From: JACKII01 sp965202745
Lineage (GTDB): Bacteria; Pseudomonadota; Alphaproteobacteria; Bin95
Reading direction: 5' to 3'
DNA length: 64,000 nt
NCBI GenBank assembly: GCA_965202745.1
Contig: CBDBCB010000020.1
Coordinates: 496,001 to 560,000 of the forward strand
Of this stretch, positions 8,513 to 17,359 are shown piece after piece. Both the position numbers and the translations under genes were made by a program. The notes under the pieces were generated by a model. The model searched no databases. It was not told the origin of the DNA and worked only from the letters and a program-made list of their open reading frames with translations. Each line of letters begins with the position of its first letter. Within the stretch, counting starts at the first letter, position 1.

Positions 8513-10050
8513 ATGAAAGATGAATACAACCGAAAGCCTGAAGCAGCTGCTGCTCTGATTTATTGCCGCGTTTCCTCCACGAAACAACGCCTCGAAGGTA
8601 GCGGGCTGGAAAGCCAGGAGTAGCGTTGTCGCGCCTACGCCGATGAGAAAGGCTATGCGGTCGAAGCTGTCTTTCCTGACGATGTTAGCGGCGGCGGTGA
8701 TTTTATGCGCCGCCCCGGAATGGTCGCGCTGCTGAGTTATCTCGATGCCCAACAAGGCAAGCCCTATATTGTCATCTTTGATGACCTGAAACGCTTTGCC
8801 CGTGATACCGAGTTTCACCTCAAGCTTCGCCGCGAATTTGCGCGTCGGGGGGCAATGATAGAATGCTTGAACTTCCGCATTGAAGACACGCCCGAGGGCA
8901 AATTCATAGAAACCGTAATCGCAGCGCAAGGCGAGTTGGAGCGCGAACAGAACCGCCGCCAGGTGGTTCAAAAGATGAAGGCGCGCGTTGAGAACGGCTT
9001 CTGGGTTTTCCGCGCACCTGTCGGATATCGCTACGTCAATGCGCCCTCGGGTGGGGGTAAGGTGCTGGTGCCTGATGAGGTTTTGGCTCCCGTAGTTCGC
9101 CAAGCTCTCGAAGGCTATGCGACGGGTCATTTCGCCTCGCAGGCCGAGGTGCAGCGTTTCCTAGAACGCAATCCGCATTTCCCCAAAGACAAGAAAGACG
9201 GAACGCTCCGTCCGATGACAATCAACAGATTGCTGAAGAAGGTCGTCTATGCCGGGTACGTTGAAGCGCCCAAATGGGGTGTCAGCGTGCGAAAAGGCTA
9301 ACATGAAGGTTTGATAGACTTTGAGACCTATCAAAGAATCCAGGACGTTCTGGATGGCAAGAAAAGAAGGCCTGCTGCGCGTACCAATATCAATCAAGAC
9401 TTCCCGCTACATGGCTTCGTAGCGTGCAACTGCTGCGGCAACGCGATGACGGGGACATGGTCAAAGGGCAAGTATTGCCACTATGCCTACTATCGGTGTC
9501 AGACGCGCAACTGTGAGAACAAGGGCAAATCGGTTCCTGTTGCGAAGATGGAAGAAGGCTTCGCCAGCATCCTCAAGAGCCTTCAGCCCGCCAAGGAGCT
9601 CTTCGAGCTGGCAAGAGCCATGTTACGCGATGCTTGGAACATGCGCGTTGCTCTAGCGCTCAAGCAGCAACTTGCAGACATCAACGACCAGCTTGAAAAC
9701 ATGTTGGATCGGATCGTCGAGGCGAACAGCGCCTCCGTGGTCAGTGCTTATGAATCGCGGATTGATAAGCTTGAGCGGAACAAGATGGTCCTACAGGAGA
9801 AAATAGCAAGATGCGTTCCTCCAAAGGGACGGCTGGAGGATTGTATTGAACTCTCCTTGATATTTCTCTCAAGCCCCTGGAATATATGGAAAAATGGAGA
9901 CTTCGCAATGCGCCAGACAGTGCTCAGATTGGCCTTTGCCGCGCCTCTTCGATACAGTCAAAATGGGGTGTATAAAAATTCAAATTTATCCTTTCCTTTC
10001 AGATGCTTATGGAAGTTTTTGGAGCCGAAAAGCGAGATGGTGCCCCGGTT
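8513..10050 (+). pseudogene. Large serine recombinase with two in-frame stops
   Basis: Starts at 8513 (MKDEYNRKPEAAAALIYCRV) with the catalytic Ser in the YCRVSS motif. TAG at 8621-8623 (LESQE*RCRAYA, Gln expected) and TAA at 9299-9301 (VRKG*HEGLIDFETY) break the frame. Between and after are the resolvase catalytic domain (FDDLKRFARDTEFHLKLRRE), the recombinase domain, a zinc ribbon (CNCCGNAMTG ... YYRCQTRNCENKGKS) and a coiled-coil tail. This enzyme would have integrated the element. The C-terminus (RYSQNGVYKNSNLSFPF) is the usual end; the frame then runs on into flanking DNA, so the real stop is lost or lies beyond a junction near 10040. Confidence 0.85.
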
Positions 10051-10434
10051 GAGCATGGAATTCGGTACCACCGGCTGGTTGCCGCTACCCACGGTCACTT
10101 CCAGCGTTGCCGCAGTCCACGTGCTATCCATCGGCAACACACAAACCACGATATCGGTCCACGGGCCGGTTCGCCCGCTCGCTTTCAGGCCTGATGCCTG
10201 CCCCTTGGCGCTCGCAGTGTCGTAGCTGGCCGTGTAGTTGCTGCAGTCACTTCCCGCAGCCACCACAAAGCGCATTTCGACGGATGGCGGCACGAACCTG
10301 CCAGCGGCGGTTTGATCCGTCGAACCCGTTATCTGACTCCATGCCGCGAGCGCCACCGGTGCTTCCGCCGCAATCGCCGTTCCAGTCATCGAACCCAGCA
10401 GAGCCACAATCGCAGCCGTTAGAATATTCCGCAT
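10036..10434 (-). pseudogene. Secreted phosphoesterase-like protein, N-terminal fragment
   Basis: Starts at 10434 (MRNILTAAIVALLGSM) with a clear signal peptide cut near AIAAEA. About 110 residues follow with the pattern seen before the catalytic domain of secreted metallophosphoesterases (VVCVLPMDSTWTAATLEV). The frame reaches NSMLNRGTISLFG and then enters mobile-element DNA. The catalytic motifs are absent. A phosphoesterase C-terminal part without its start lies at 54837-56085 on the other strand. Both pieces abut the ends of the mobile regions, but the two may come from paralogues. Confidence 0.5.
10038..10048. other. Possible attachment-site remnant (tRNA 3'-end-like)
   Basis: TGGTGCCCCGG at the recombinase/chromosome junction reads on the other strand as CCGGGGCACCA, the shape of an acceptor stem plus CCA. 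Recombinase frames of this family often end in SEMVPR-like residues because they run into a tRNA-derived attachment site, and the same residues (KSEMVPR) appear here. Only 11 bases support this and no tRNA body is present. Confidence 0.25.
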
Positions 10435-10668
10435 CGTCGAAACCTTTCCTGATCCTGTCAGGGTCGAACAAAATCCCTGCTGCAAATACTGTCGGTGACA
10501 AAACACACAGCGCGTCCTCCAGCATTGCATTTGCCCCTCACATCCGCTTAGCGCACGGCCTGGTAACAGGCATTTGCATTGCGTGCGAACGGCCATCGTC
10601 GCTACTCTGCAGCAGTCGGTTGCCCAGGACATACCTGCCCGCCAGCAACAGTATCTGATGGAGGCCTC

Positions 10669-11169
10669 ATGTCACCCCCTCTGCTTTATGCACGCGCAGC
10701 GTTTGCGCTCTTGGTCATGGCCACAGCGTTCTGCACCATCATCCTGTGCTTTCCCGCTCAAGCTGCCCAGCCAGCAGGCAATGGCAAAATGGTCGATATC
10801 AAGGGCGAAGTGATCGACACTTGGTGTTACTTCTCCGGCGTGATGGGCGCGACGGACCTTGTCACAGGCACGGCCCACCACACCTGCGCTCTCTGGTGTG
10901 CGGCGGGCGGCATTCCCGTCGGCGTGCGCACGGAGGAAGGCAAGGTCTTCATGGTGCTACATTTAGAGGGTGAAGACCCCCTCGCCCAGACCGACACCGT
11001 CATGGAAATTCAGTCCGACGTTATCACCGTCCGCGGCATGCACTATCTGCGCGATGGCATCGACTATCTGGTGGTGGAGAAAGTGGTGTCCAATGACGGC
11101 ATCACCTACCGCAGCCACGACGGCTACGGCTCAATTCCCCCATTCTCGGCTCCGAAAAAAGCAAATTAG
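10669..11169 (+). CDS. Secreted Cys-containing protein next to an SCO gene
   Basis: Start ATG 10669 has GGAGG just upstream; an earlier start would place a non-signal sequence first. Residues 1-31 form a signal peptide (LLVMATAFCTIILCFPAQAA). The mature part of about 135 residues carries GEVIDTWCYFSGVMG, then HHTCALWCAAGGIPVG, giving three Cys and two His that could bind a metal or haem. The next gene has a related GTVVDVLCYLSG motif. Both precede an SCO1-like copper chaperone with almost no gaps, so a joint periplasmic role in metal delivery or redox is likely. Family name not known to me. Confidence 0.7.
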   Translation: MSPPLLYARAAFALLVMATAFCTIILCFPAQAAQPAGNGKMVDIKGEVIDTWCYFSGVMGATDLVTGTAHHTCALWCAAGGIPVGVRTEEGKVFMVLHLEGEDPLAQTDTVMEIQSDVITVRGMHYLRDGIDYLVVEKVVSNDGITYRSHDGYGSIPPFSAPKKAN

Positions 11170-11181
11170 GAGGCAAAGGCG

Positions 11182-11775
11182 ATGCGCAAATTGCAACTGA
11201 TCGTAACGCGTCTACTGTGCGCCCTGTCGCTGGTTTTCATGCTGGCGAACAATGCCAATGCCGACAGTTTCGCGGAAGGCAGCCAGGCCAAAAGCTGGAA
11301 CCTGAACGGCGAAGAGAAAGCGCTGTTTTCGGGAACGGTCGTGGACGTGCTTTGCTATCTCTCCGGCAATTGCCCTCCCAATTGCGGCGATGGGAAACGC
11401 AATCTCGGCATCTTGCGGGATGCCGATGGCCAATTGGTGCTGGTACTGAAAAACAGCCAGCCGGCCTTTAACGGAGCTGCCGAGGATCTGCTGCCTTATT
11501 GTGGTCAAAAAGTTGACGTCGATGGCCTGATGATTGGCGATGACGATGTGGTAGCGGCCAAGTTCTACCAGCTTCAGCTGATCCGCGTTTCGGGTGAGAA
11601 GAAATGGAACAAAGCCAACCTCTGGACCAAGCGATGGGCGGAAAAAAACCCGGACGCCTCGGGCAAGGGCCCCTGGTTCCGTCGCGACCAGCGCGTGAAA
11701 AAGCAAATTGCCCTGGACGGCCATTTCGGCCTGGGGTTTGAGGAAGACCGCAAATTCATCGAAGCCAACCAATAG
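11182..11775 (+). CDS. Secreted Cys-containing protein, related to its upstream neighbour
   Basis: 197 residues with signal peptide (LLCALSLVFMLANNANA, cut before DSF). The mature part has GTVVDVLCYLSGNCPPNCGDG (Cys at three close positions) followed by LLPYCGQKVDVDG, matching in layout the GEVIDTWCY domain of the preceding gene. The C-terminus is long and basic (WTKRWAEKNPD, FRRDQRVKKQ). A ribosome site (AGGAGGCAAAG) lies 12 bp downstream of the previous stop. Its stop codon overlaps the GTG of the SCO gene, so translation is coupled. Likely periplasmic metal or redox protein. Confidence 0.7.
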   Translation: MRKLQLIVTRLLCALSLVFMLANNANADSFAEGSQAKSWNLNGEEKALFSGTVVDVLCYLSGNCPPNCGDGKRNLGILRDADGQLVLVLKNSQPAFNGAAEDLLPYCGQKVDVDGLMIGDDDVVAAKFYQLQLIRVSGEKKWNKANLWTKRWAEKNPDASGKGPWFRRDQRVKKQIALDGHFGLGFEEDRKFIEANQ

Positions 11776-12449
11776 TGGCCAGCGTTTCGCGCTTCCGTAT
11801 CGGCCTTACGGCCTTTGCGGCCGTCCTTGGCCTGGGTTCAGTAGTCGCGGCAAGCCTGCAAGCCGCGCTCTCCGAAAAGCGCGTTCCCGCACCAGCCATC
11901 AATGTGGCGGAAGCGCAGGTTTCGGCGCGCAACACATCAGGCTTTCCAACGGTCAAAGGCGGCGACTTCCGCCTGATTGACCACCACGGCGATGTGCGCA
12001 CTTCCCGCAACCCGTCGGGACACTTCCAGCTGGTCTTTTTCGGCTATGCCAGGTGCAAGGCGATCTGCACTGCGGCCCTACCCAGCATGGCGCAGGCAGT
12101 GGATATCCTACAAGCCAGCGGCGTAACGGTTACGCCACTGCTCGTCACCGTCGACCCCGTCCGCGATACCGTTGCTGCCTTGCGTGAGGCCGCCCCTGCC
12201 ATCCACCCGCGCCTGATGGGCCTGACCGGCAGCGAAGAAGCGCTAGCGGCCGCTTATCAGGCCTTTAACGTAAAGAAGCAGTTCCTGTTCGACCATCTGG
12301 AGGAAGGGCCGATCTATACTCATGGCTCCTTCATCTACCTACTCGACGGCGACGGCCGCTTCCAAACCCTGTTCCCGCCGATTATGAGCGCCAAACAGGT
12401 TGCAACAGTAACCGCTGGCTACGTAAATGCAGGCGGGGCCGTGAATTAG
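11775..12449 (+). CDS. SCO1/SenC-family copper chaperone or thiol reductase
   Basis: 224 residues, GTG start overlapping the previous stop. The N-terminal hydrophobic segment (RIGLTAFAAVLGLGSVVAA) anchors a thioredoxin-fold domain in the periplasm. The SCO signature is complete: FGYARCKAIC (CxxxC near residue 93) and the distant His in YTHGSFIYLLD (near residue 181). SCO proteins deliver copper to the CuA site of cytochrome oxidase or keep its thiols reduced. No cox genes lie in this window; the partners here are the two secreted Cys proteins. Confidence 0.85.
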   Translation: MASVSRFRIGLTAFAAVLGLGSVVAASLQAALSEKRVPAPAINVAEAQVSARNTSGFPTVKGGDFRLIDHHGDVRTSRNPSGHFQLVFFGYARCKAICTAALPSMAQAVDILQASGVTVTPLLVTVDPVRDTVAALREAAPAIHPRLMGLTGSEEALAAAYQAFNVKKQFLFDHLEEGPIYTHGSFIYLLDGDGRFQTLFPPIMSAKQVATVTAGYVNAGGAVN

Positions 12450-12481
12450 ACTGAATCACCCGTCTCACCCCACCTTCGCCA

Positions 12482-13420
12482 TCACCTCCGTTGCGAATTC
12501 TTCGATCTGGTCAAGTGTGCAGGGCAGGTCGTCCCGTCCCCACCGATAAGGAAGTGCTGCAAGCCTGCTCCTGCCATGCCGCCAATGTCGTCGACAATCG
12601 CCTGCGCGCTGCCGGTAAAGGCCATGCGCTTGCCATCGCGGCCTTCCTGCTCCGGGCCAATACGGAATTTGATCGCCAACAAGGCTGCATCAATCGCCAT
12701 AGGATCACGCCCTGCCTTATCCGCCTCACTCCGCACTTCATCCAACACCGCTTGATAGAGGTCTGGCGTATCCAGCGGGATGCGCGGGTTTGCGGCTACC
12801 GGGTACGACCCATCGCCATAGCGCCCCGTCCTGCGCAGCGCCCCCTTTACCTCGCCGCCAACCCAAATCGGCATGCCGCCCGCCTGCACAGGCTTCGGCG
12901 CGAACAGCAGGTTTTCGAACTGCACGTGTTCCCCCTGAAAGCGCGGCTTGTCCGCCGTCCACAGCGCACGGAACACCTGGATAGTCTTATCAGATGCCGC
13001 CGCCCGGTGACGGAATTCAGGCCCGCCCAGCAGCGCAATTTCCTCGGCCATCCAACCGATGCCGACGCCGACAATCATCCGGCCTTTCGAAAGCACGTCG
13101 AGTGTCGCCAGCATCTTTGCCGATAAAACCGGCTGCCGGTGCGGCAGCACCAACACCGACAACAGCAGCCTGATCTTGCTGGTCGCGCTGGCAACAAAGC
13201 ATAACGTCGTAAGCGTCTCCAGCGAAACGCCGGTATCTTGGGCGAAGAACTTCCCCGTTTCGGAATAGGGATAGGCGCTATCGACATCGGTCGCGACGAC
13301 CACATGGTCGCTCATACCGAAATGCTCGTAGCCCAGTTCCTCGGCTTTTTGGGCGATTGCTTTCAGAGAATCGGGCTCACTGGCGGTGCCGCGCGAACCG
13401 AAATGCAGACCGAATTTCAT
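12482..13420 (-). CDS. LLM-class (luciferase-like) flavin oxidoreductase, frameshifted tail
   Basis: 312 residues with the bacterial luciferase-like fold: MKFGLHFGSRG start, GYEHFGMSDHVV, ILD-type strand TLDVLSKGRMIVGVGIGWM, and AP-K-P segment FAPKPVQAGGMPIWVGG. Members of this TIGR03619-like group use F420 or FMN; which one is not visible. Near 12533 one base is missing: the next frame gives DLPCTLDQIEEFATEVMAKVG and a TGA at 12465-12467, which is the normal ending. Only about 20 terminal residues are changed, so some activity may remain. No clear operon partner. Confidence 0.75.
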   Translation of the reverse strand: MKFGLHFGSRGTASEPDSLKAIAQKAEELGYEHFGMSDHVVVATDVDSAYPYSETGKFFAQDTGVSLETLTTLCFVASATSKIRLLLSVLVLPHRQPVLSAKMLATLDVLSKGRMIVGVGIGWMAEEIALLGGPEFRHRAAASDKTIQVFRALWTADKPRFQGEHVQFENLLFAPKPVQAGGMPIWVGGEVKGALRRTGRYGDGSYPVAANPRIPLDTPDLYQAVLDEVRSEADKAGRDPMAIDAALLAIKFRIGPEQEGRDGKRMAFTGSAQAIVDDIGGMAGAGLQHFLIGGDGTTCPAHLTRSKNSQRR

Positions 13421-13501
13421 GGCGGGACAGGCTCCTGTTAGAGGCGATACCGGAAAGGTACTTGCTTGCCACTATCATAAATCCGCGTTCAGGCTTGTCC
13501 G

Positions 13502-13783
13502 CTAAATCTTGGCGAAGCGTTGCACAATTTTCGGCAGCCAGCCCCGGGACAACAACGGCGCATCCGGCACGGTCAGGCAGATACAAGGTTCGGCCGGGCC
13601 AATGACCTGTACGTGCCGGGCACCTTCATCGGCCACCGCAACATCGCCCCGCCGAAACTCCAAACTGTCCTCGGAAAAGCTGCCAGTCAATACCATGGTG
13701 AGTTCCATCCCACGGTGTCCATGCTCCGGCAGCGCCATTCCCTTGCGCACATGCAATGGCCTGGCTTGACCACCGCTTTTCAA
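13502..13783 (-). pseudogene. ChrR-type cupin domain fragment
   Basis: 93 residues from a TTG at 13783. The sequence matches the C-terminal cupin of ChrR anti-sigma factors: LPEHGHRGMELTMVL, then RRGDVAVADEGARHVQV and CICLTVPDAPLLSRGWLPKI. The N-terminal zinc anti-sigma domain is missing and no rpoE-like gene is adjacent. The frame upstream is closed within 20 codons. It is probably a 5'-truncated remnant, although a stand-alone cupin cannot be excluded. Confidence 0.6.
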
Positions 13784-13865
13784 CGGCAGAGTGTTCTGCT
13801 CAATTCAATATACGTTGAGAATCCCTACGCGGCTCCCGCTGCGGCGGACCGCCGAACTTGTCGGC

Positions 13866-13898
13866 AAAAGAAAAAGGTGGCGAGCCCGAAAGCCCGCC
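13866..13898 (-). terminator. Rho-independent terminator of the molybdopterin oxidase gene
   Basis: On the minus strand GGCGGGCT-TTCG-GGCTCGCC forms an 8-bp stem (two wobble pairs) with a UUCG loop, followed by ACC and a T-rich run (TTTTTCTTTT). It lies 30 bp past the stop codon of the gene that ends at 13928. Confidence 0.8.
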
Positions 13899-13927
13899 GC
13901 CTTTCCCAGAAAACTAGACGCCACGAG

Positions 13928-16174
13928 TTACTTGCTAAGGGCAGCAAGCACCTTCGGCGGCGACATTGGCAGTTCGTACATGCGTTTGCCGCTTGCGTGA
14001 GCAATCGCATTCGCGATAGCGGCCAGCGGCGGCACGAGCGGGATCTCACCAACGCCCTTCACACCATAGGGATGCGCCGGGTTCGGGTTTTCAACCATGA
14101 CTGCATCGATTTCCGGCAGGTCCGAGGCGACCGGCATGCGGTAGTCCAGGAAGCCAGCATTATCGAGGCGGCCATTCTTGTCGTAAATTAACTCCTCGTT
14201 CAGCGCCCAGCCAATACCCTGCACCACGCCGCCATGGATTTGTCCTTCGACATAGGCGGGGTGAATCGCGCGGCCAACGTCCTGGCTGGCGGTGTAGCGA
14301 CGGATATTCACATGACCGGTTTCCGGGTCGACCTCCACATCGACCATGTGTGCACCGACAACGCCCATGTGGCCTGCGGTGTTTTTGGAGACCGCCGCCG
14401 TGATCGGACCGCCGGTGGACTCAGCTTTGGCGGCCAGTTCCGGCAGGCTAAGAGGGTCGAACTCACCGGCGTTCGGGCTGGCCGGATAAGCAGCGCCGTC
14501 CTTCCACTCCACGGCTTCCTCATCGATACCCCAGATCTTCGCAGCCCTGCCTTTCAAGGTCTTGATTACCAGGTCGGTTGCTTCGTTCACCACGATACCG
14601 GCAGCAAAAGTCACACGGCTGCCGCCGGTTACCGCGCTGATGCCGACATTGTTGGTGTCGCCGATCTGCGCCCGCACCTTGCGGTAGTCGATGCCCAGCT
14701 TCTCCGCAGCGATATTCACCATAGACGCGCGGCTGCCGCCGATGTCCGGGTGACCGGTAATGACCAGCGCGGTGCCGTCCTCGTTAATGTGGAGTTGCGC
14801 GCTGGATTCGCCGCCCGCATTGCCCCAGTAGCCAATGGCAATGCCGCGGCCCTGGTTCGGCCCAAGCGTTGCTTTGGCATTTGGGTGGTTGCGGACTGCA
14901 TCAATGCATTCCTGAATGGCGGCATTGCCGATCTTCGCGCCATAGATGGTTGGCTTGTCCGCAGCCAACTCGTTTTTCAGGCGGAACTCCCAGGGGTCCA
15001 TGCCCAGTTCATCTGCGATTTCGTCCAGGATCGCCTCAAACACATAGTTGCCCTGTGGCGCACCGGGGCCGCGGTAGGCAGCAACATTAGGCCGGTTCGA
15101 GACAACGTCCAGGCCCTTCACATCCGCATGCGGAATGTCGTAGCAGGAGAAGGAGAAGTTACAGGCGCGGCCCACGGGCGAGCCCGGATAGCAGCCAGCC
15201 TGGAAATTATAGGCACCCTGCACGGCCTTGATTTTGCCGTCCTTGGTCACGCCAACTTTCAAGTGGGCGGACATGCCCGACGCCGGGCCGGTGCTGTGGA
15301 ACACATCCTCGCGGCTGTTCTGCATTTTGACCGGACGGCCGCACTTTTTGGAGAGAACCATCGCTACCGGCTCCAGGTAGATGATGGTCTTGCCGCCGAA
15401 GCCGCCACCGATCTCCGCCGGAATTGCCTTGATGTCGCCGGTTGCCATGCCGGTGATCGTCGCTGTCAGGCCGCGGACCATGAACTGGCCCTGGCTGCTG
15501 CTCCAGATCGTGGACTGGGAATCCGGCTTGTAGCTGACGATGCAGGCCTGGGGCTCAATGTAGCCCTGGTGAACCGCTGCCGATTTGAACTCACGCTCAA
15601 TCACCACATCGGATTCAGCAAAGCCCTGATCGACGTCGCCACATTTGACGGTCATGACGTTCGAAACGTTGGTCGGGCCATCGATGCCTTTGGTGCTGAT
15701 CCAATCGTGCAAGATCGGTGCGCCGGGCACCATTGCCTCGTCCACGTCGATCACGTGCGGCAGCACTTCGTACTCAACCTCGATCAGTTCAAGCGCGGCA
15801 TTCGCGATGCTCTGCGAGGTGGCGGCGACGGCGGCAACCGGGTGGCCAACATAAAGGATTTTCTCACGCGCCATACAGCCACGGGAAATCCAGCGGATGT
15901 CGTTCGGACCAGTCGGCAGCGGCACGTCCAGCGGCAACAGCGGCAGGTCGTCGCCGGTCATGACGGCCAGGACGCCCTTCACCGCAGCGGCTTTGGAGGT
16001 GTCGATCTTCTTGATCAGGGCATGGGCGTGCGGGCTGCGCAGAATCTTGCCCCAGAGCATGCCGGGCATGGTGAAATCAGCGGCGTACTGAGCCGAGCCC
16101 GTCACTTTCTCGGTGCCATCCGGCCGGATCGTGCGCTGGCCGATCCATTTATTCAGAGAGGTGGTGTCATTCAT
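13928..16174 (-). CDS. Xanthine-dehydrogenase-family molybdopterin-binding subunit
   Basis: 748 residues, full length for the large subunit. It has the N-terminal hammerhead domain (GTEKVTGSAQYAADF, GKILRSPHAHA), molybdopterin-binding segments (EIGGGFGGKT, AYRGPGAPQGN), and the catalytic glutamate region near the end (GVKGVGEIPLVPP). The active-site loop is AYRGPG, not the AYRCSF of CO dehydrogenase, so it is an aldehyde/aromatic or purine-type hydroxylase. Substrate is not predictable. The partner FeS and FAD subunits are not next to it, which is unusual, because the enzyme needs both for electron transfer. Followed by a strong terminator. Confidence 0.85.
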   Translation of the reverse strand: MNDTTSLNKWIGQRTIRPDGTEKVTGSAQYAADFTMPGMLWGKILRSPHAHALIKKIDTSKAAAVKGVLAVMTGDDLPLLPLDVPLPTGPNDIRWISRGCMAREKILYVGHPVAAVAATSQSIANAALELIEVEYEVLPHVIDVDEAMVPGAPILHDWISTKGIDGPTNVSNVMTVKCGDVDQGFAESDVVIEREFKSAAVHQGYIEPQACIVSYKPDSQSTIWSSSQGQFMVRGLTATITGMATGDIKAIPAEIGGGFGGKTIIYLEPVAMVLSKKCGRPVKMQNSREDVFHSTGPASGMSAHLKVGVTKDGKIKAVQGAYNFQAGCYPGSPVGRACNFSFSCYDIPHADVKGLDVVSNRPNVAAYRGPGAPQGNYVFEAILDEIADELGMDPWEFRLKNELAADKPTIYGAKIGNAAIQECIDAVRNHPNAKATLGPNQGRGIAIGYWGNAGGESSAQLHINEDGTALVITGHPDIGGSRASMVNIAAEKLGIDYRKVRAQIGDTNNVGISAVTGGSRVTFAAGIVVNEATDLVIKTLKGRAAKIWGIDEEAVEWKDGAAYPASPNAGEFDPLSLPELAAKAESTGGPITAAVSKNTAGHMGVVGAHMVDVEVDPETGHVNIRRYTASQDVGRAIHPAYVEGQIHGGVVQGIGWALNEELIYDKNGRLDNAGFLDYRMPVASDLPEIDAVMVENPNPAHPYGVKGVGEIPLVPPLAAIANAIAHASGKRMYELPMSPPKVLAALSK

Positions 16175-16291
16175 TGCGGAGATTTCCTATTGGTACACTG
16201 AACAAAGAAATAGCTAGTCTATAGAAGAGCGGTAGTTCGGCGTTTTTGTCAACGGTTCACACGGTTAAATTCTGGGTATTCGGTACCGTTC

Positions 16292-17258
16292 CTATAGCGC
16301 TTCGGCGGGTGCAACACGGATCATGCGGCGTATCTCGTCACTCACCAGCCCTATTGCCATCGGGCGTTGCACGCCGGGCAAAACTGCGACGTCGTAGAGT
16401 TCGCCAATCACGCCTTCGATGCGGAGCCAGTGGACGATGTCGCCAGTCTGTAAATCCACCACCCAGAGTCCGCAACGCGGCTCGGAATCGCGCTTCTGCA
16501 ACGCGCCATCCAGAGCCAGCCCAGAGAAGGTCTTGTTATCCCGCGGCTTTGACAGTCCAACCACCGCAAACTTGCCATGCAGGGCCAGCCCGCGGCCGGC
16601 GACCTTCTCAACCTCTCCTTTGCCTGGCTCCAACGCGGAAAGGTACCCGTTCCCTGAATCGATGAACCATAGCTTCCCGTTGTGCCAGCGGGGTGTCGGC
16701 TGCGTCGGAGCGGCTGACCGCTGTGGCATAAGCCGGCTTGCCATCTCGCATGGCGAGCCCATTCAGGTGACAGCGATCCTCCGCCGCCAGGCGCGAGATG
16801 AAGGGCGGTTGCCAAACAGGCGCAATGCTATGGCTTTCGCTTACCCGCGCCAGACAGCCAAACAACGTATTGACGAATACCGGACGGCCCTGGGCGTCTT
16901 CCGCAATGTCGTGGATGTCCACGTCACCTGTCGTCCAGGCCATTTGCGGTACATAGAGCCTATCATAGCCTTCATGTGTTTGCCCTGGCTCCAGCACATT
17001 GTCGAAGCGCCAAAGCTGATAGAGCGTCGCCAGATACAACCGCTGGGTGTCGGTCCAAAGCTCCATCGCCCGGTTAAAGGTCCGCTCAAAAATCGAAAGA
17101 TTGCCGTTCGGCTGAGCCCCGATGAGAAACAGCTTCCCCACCTGATAAGTCGTAAACGCCAGACTGAGCTTTTGCTCAGCAAGCCACGCTGGCAACTGAC
17201 GCGGGCCGGTAATTTCGAGGGTGGGAGCAGTGGCGGGTTCAGTGGGCTGGTCGGTCAT
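16292..17258 (-). pseudogene. TIGR03032-like protein, frameshifted
   Basis: From ATG 17258 (MTDQPTEPATAPTLEITGPR) the frame matches a family of uncharacterised beta-propeller-like proteins (LAFTTYQVGKLFLIG, HEGYDRLYVPQMAWTTGDVDIHD, then DRCHLNGLAMRDGKPAYATAV). Near 16690 the frame shifts: the continuation (WHNGKLWFIDSGNGYLS ... GLWVVDLQTGDIVHW) lies in another frame and ends at 16292 with APAEAL. Both halves together give the usual length of about 320. Function unknown; the family name is from recall. It sits between the sdh terminator and a divergent spacer of 117 bp. Confidence 0.65.
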
Positions 17259-17273
17259 TTGTCTACTCAATAG

Positions 17274-17311
17274 AAAACCGCCGGGACATTCTCGCAAGAA
17301 CGCCCCGGCGG
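17274..17311 (-). terminator. Rho-independent terminator after sdhB
   Basis: On the minus strand CCGCCGGG pairs with CCCGGCGG (8-bp perfect stem, 18-nt loop that can extend pairing), followed by TTTTCT. It lies about 50 bp past the sdhB stop and ends the sdhCDAB transcript. Confidence 0.75.
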
Positions 17312-17359
17312 CTTCTCAAAATACGATGGTCCCCAGACCAGATAACCAACGCACCAGGT

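Noticed and set aside
14234..16201. Very long open frame opposite the molybdopterin oxidase gene
   Set aside because: It is a codon-bias shadow: high-GC third positions keep the antisense frame open. It has a His/Arg/Ala-rich composition and no family motifs.
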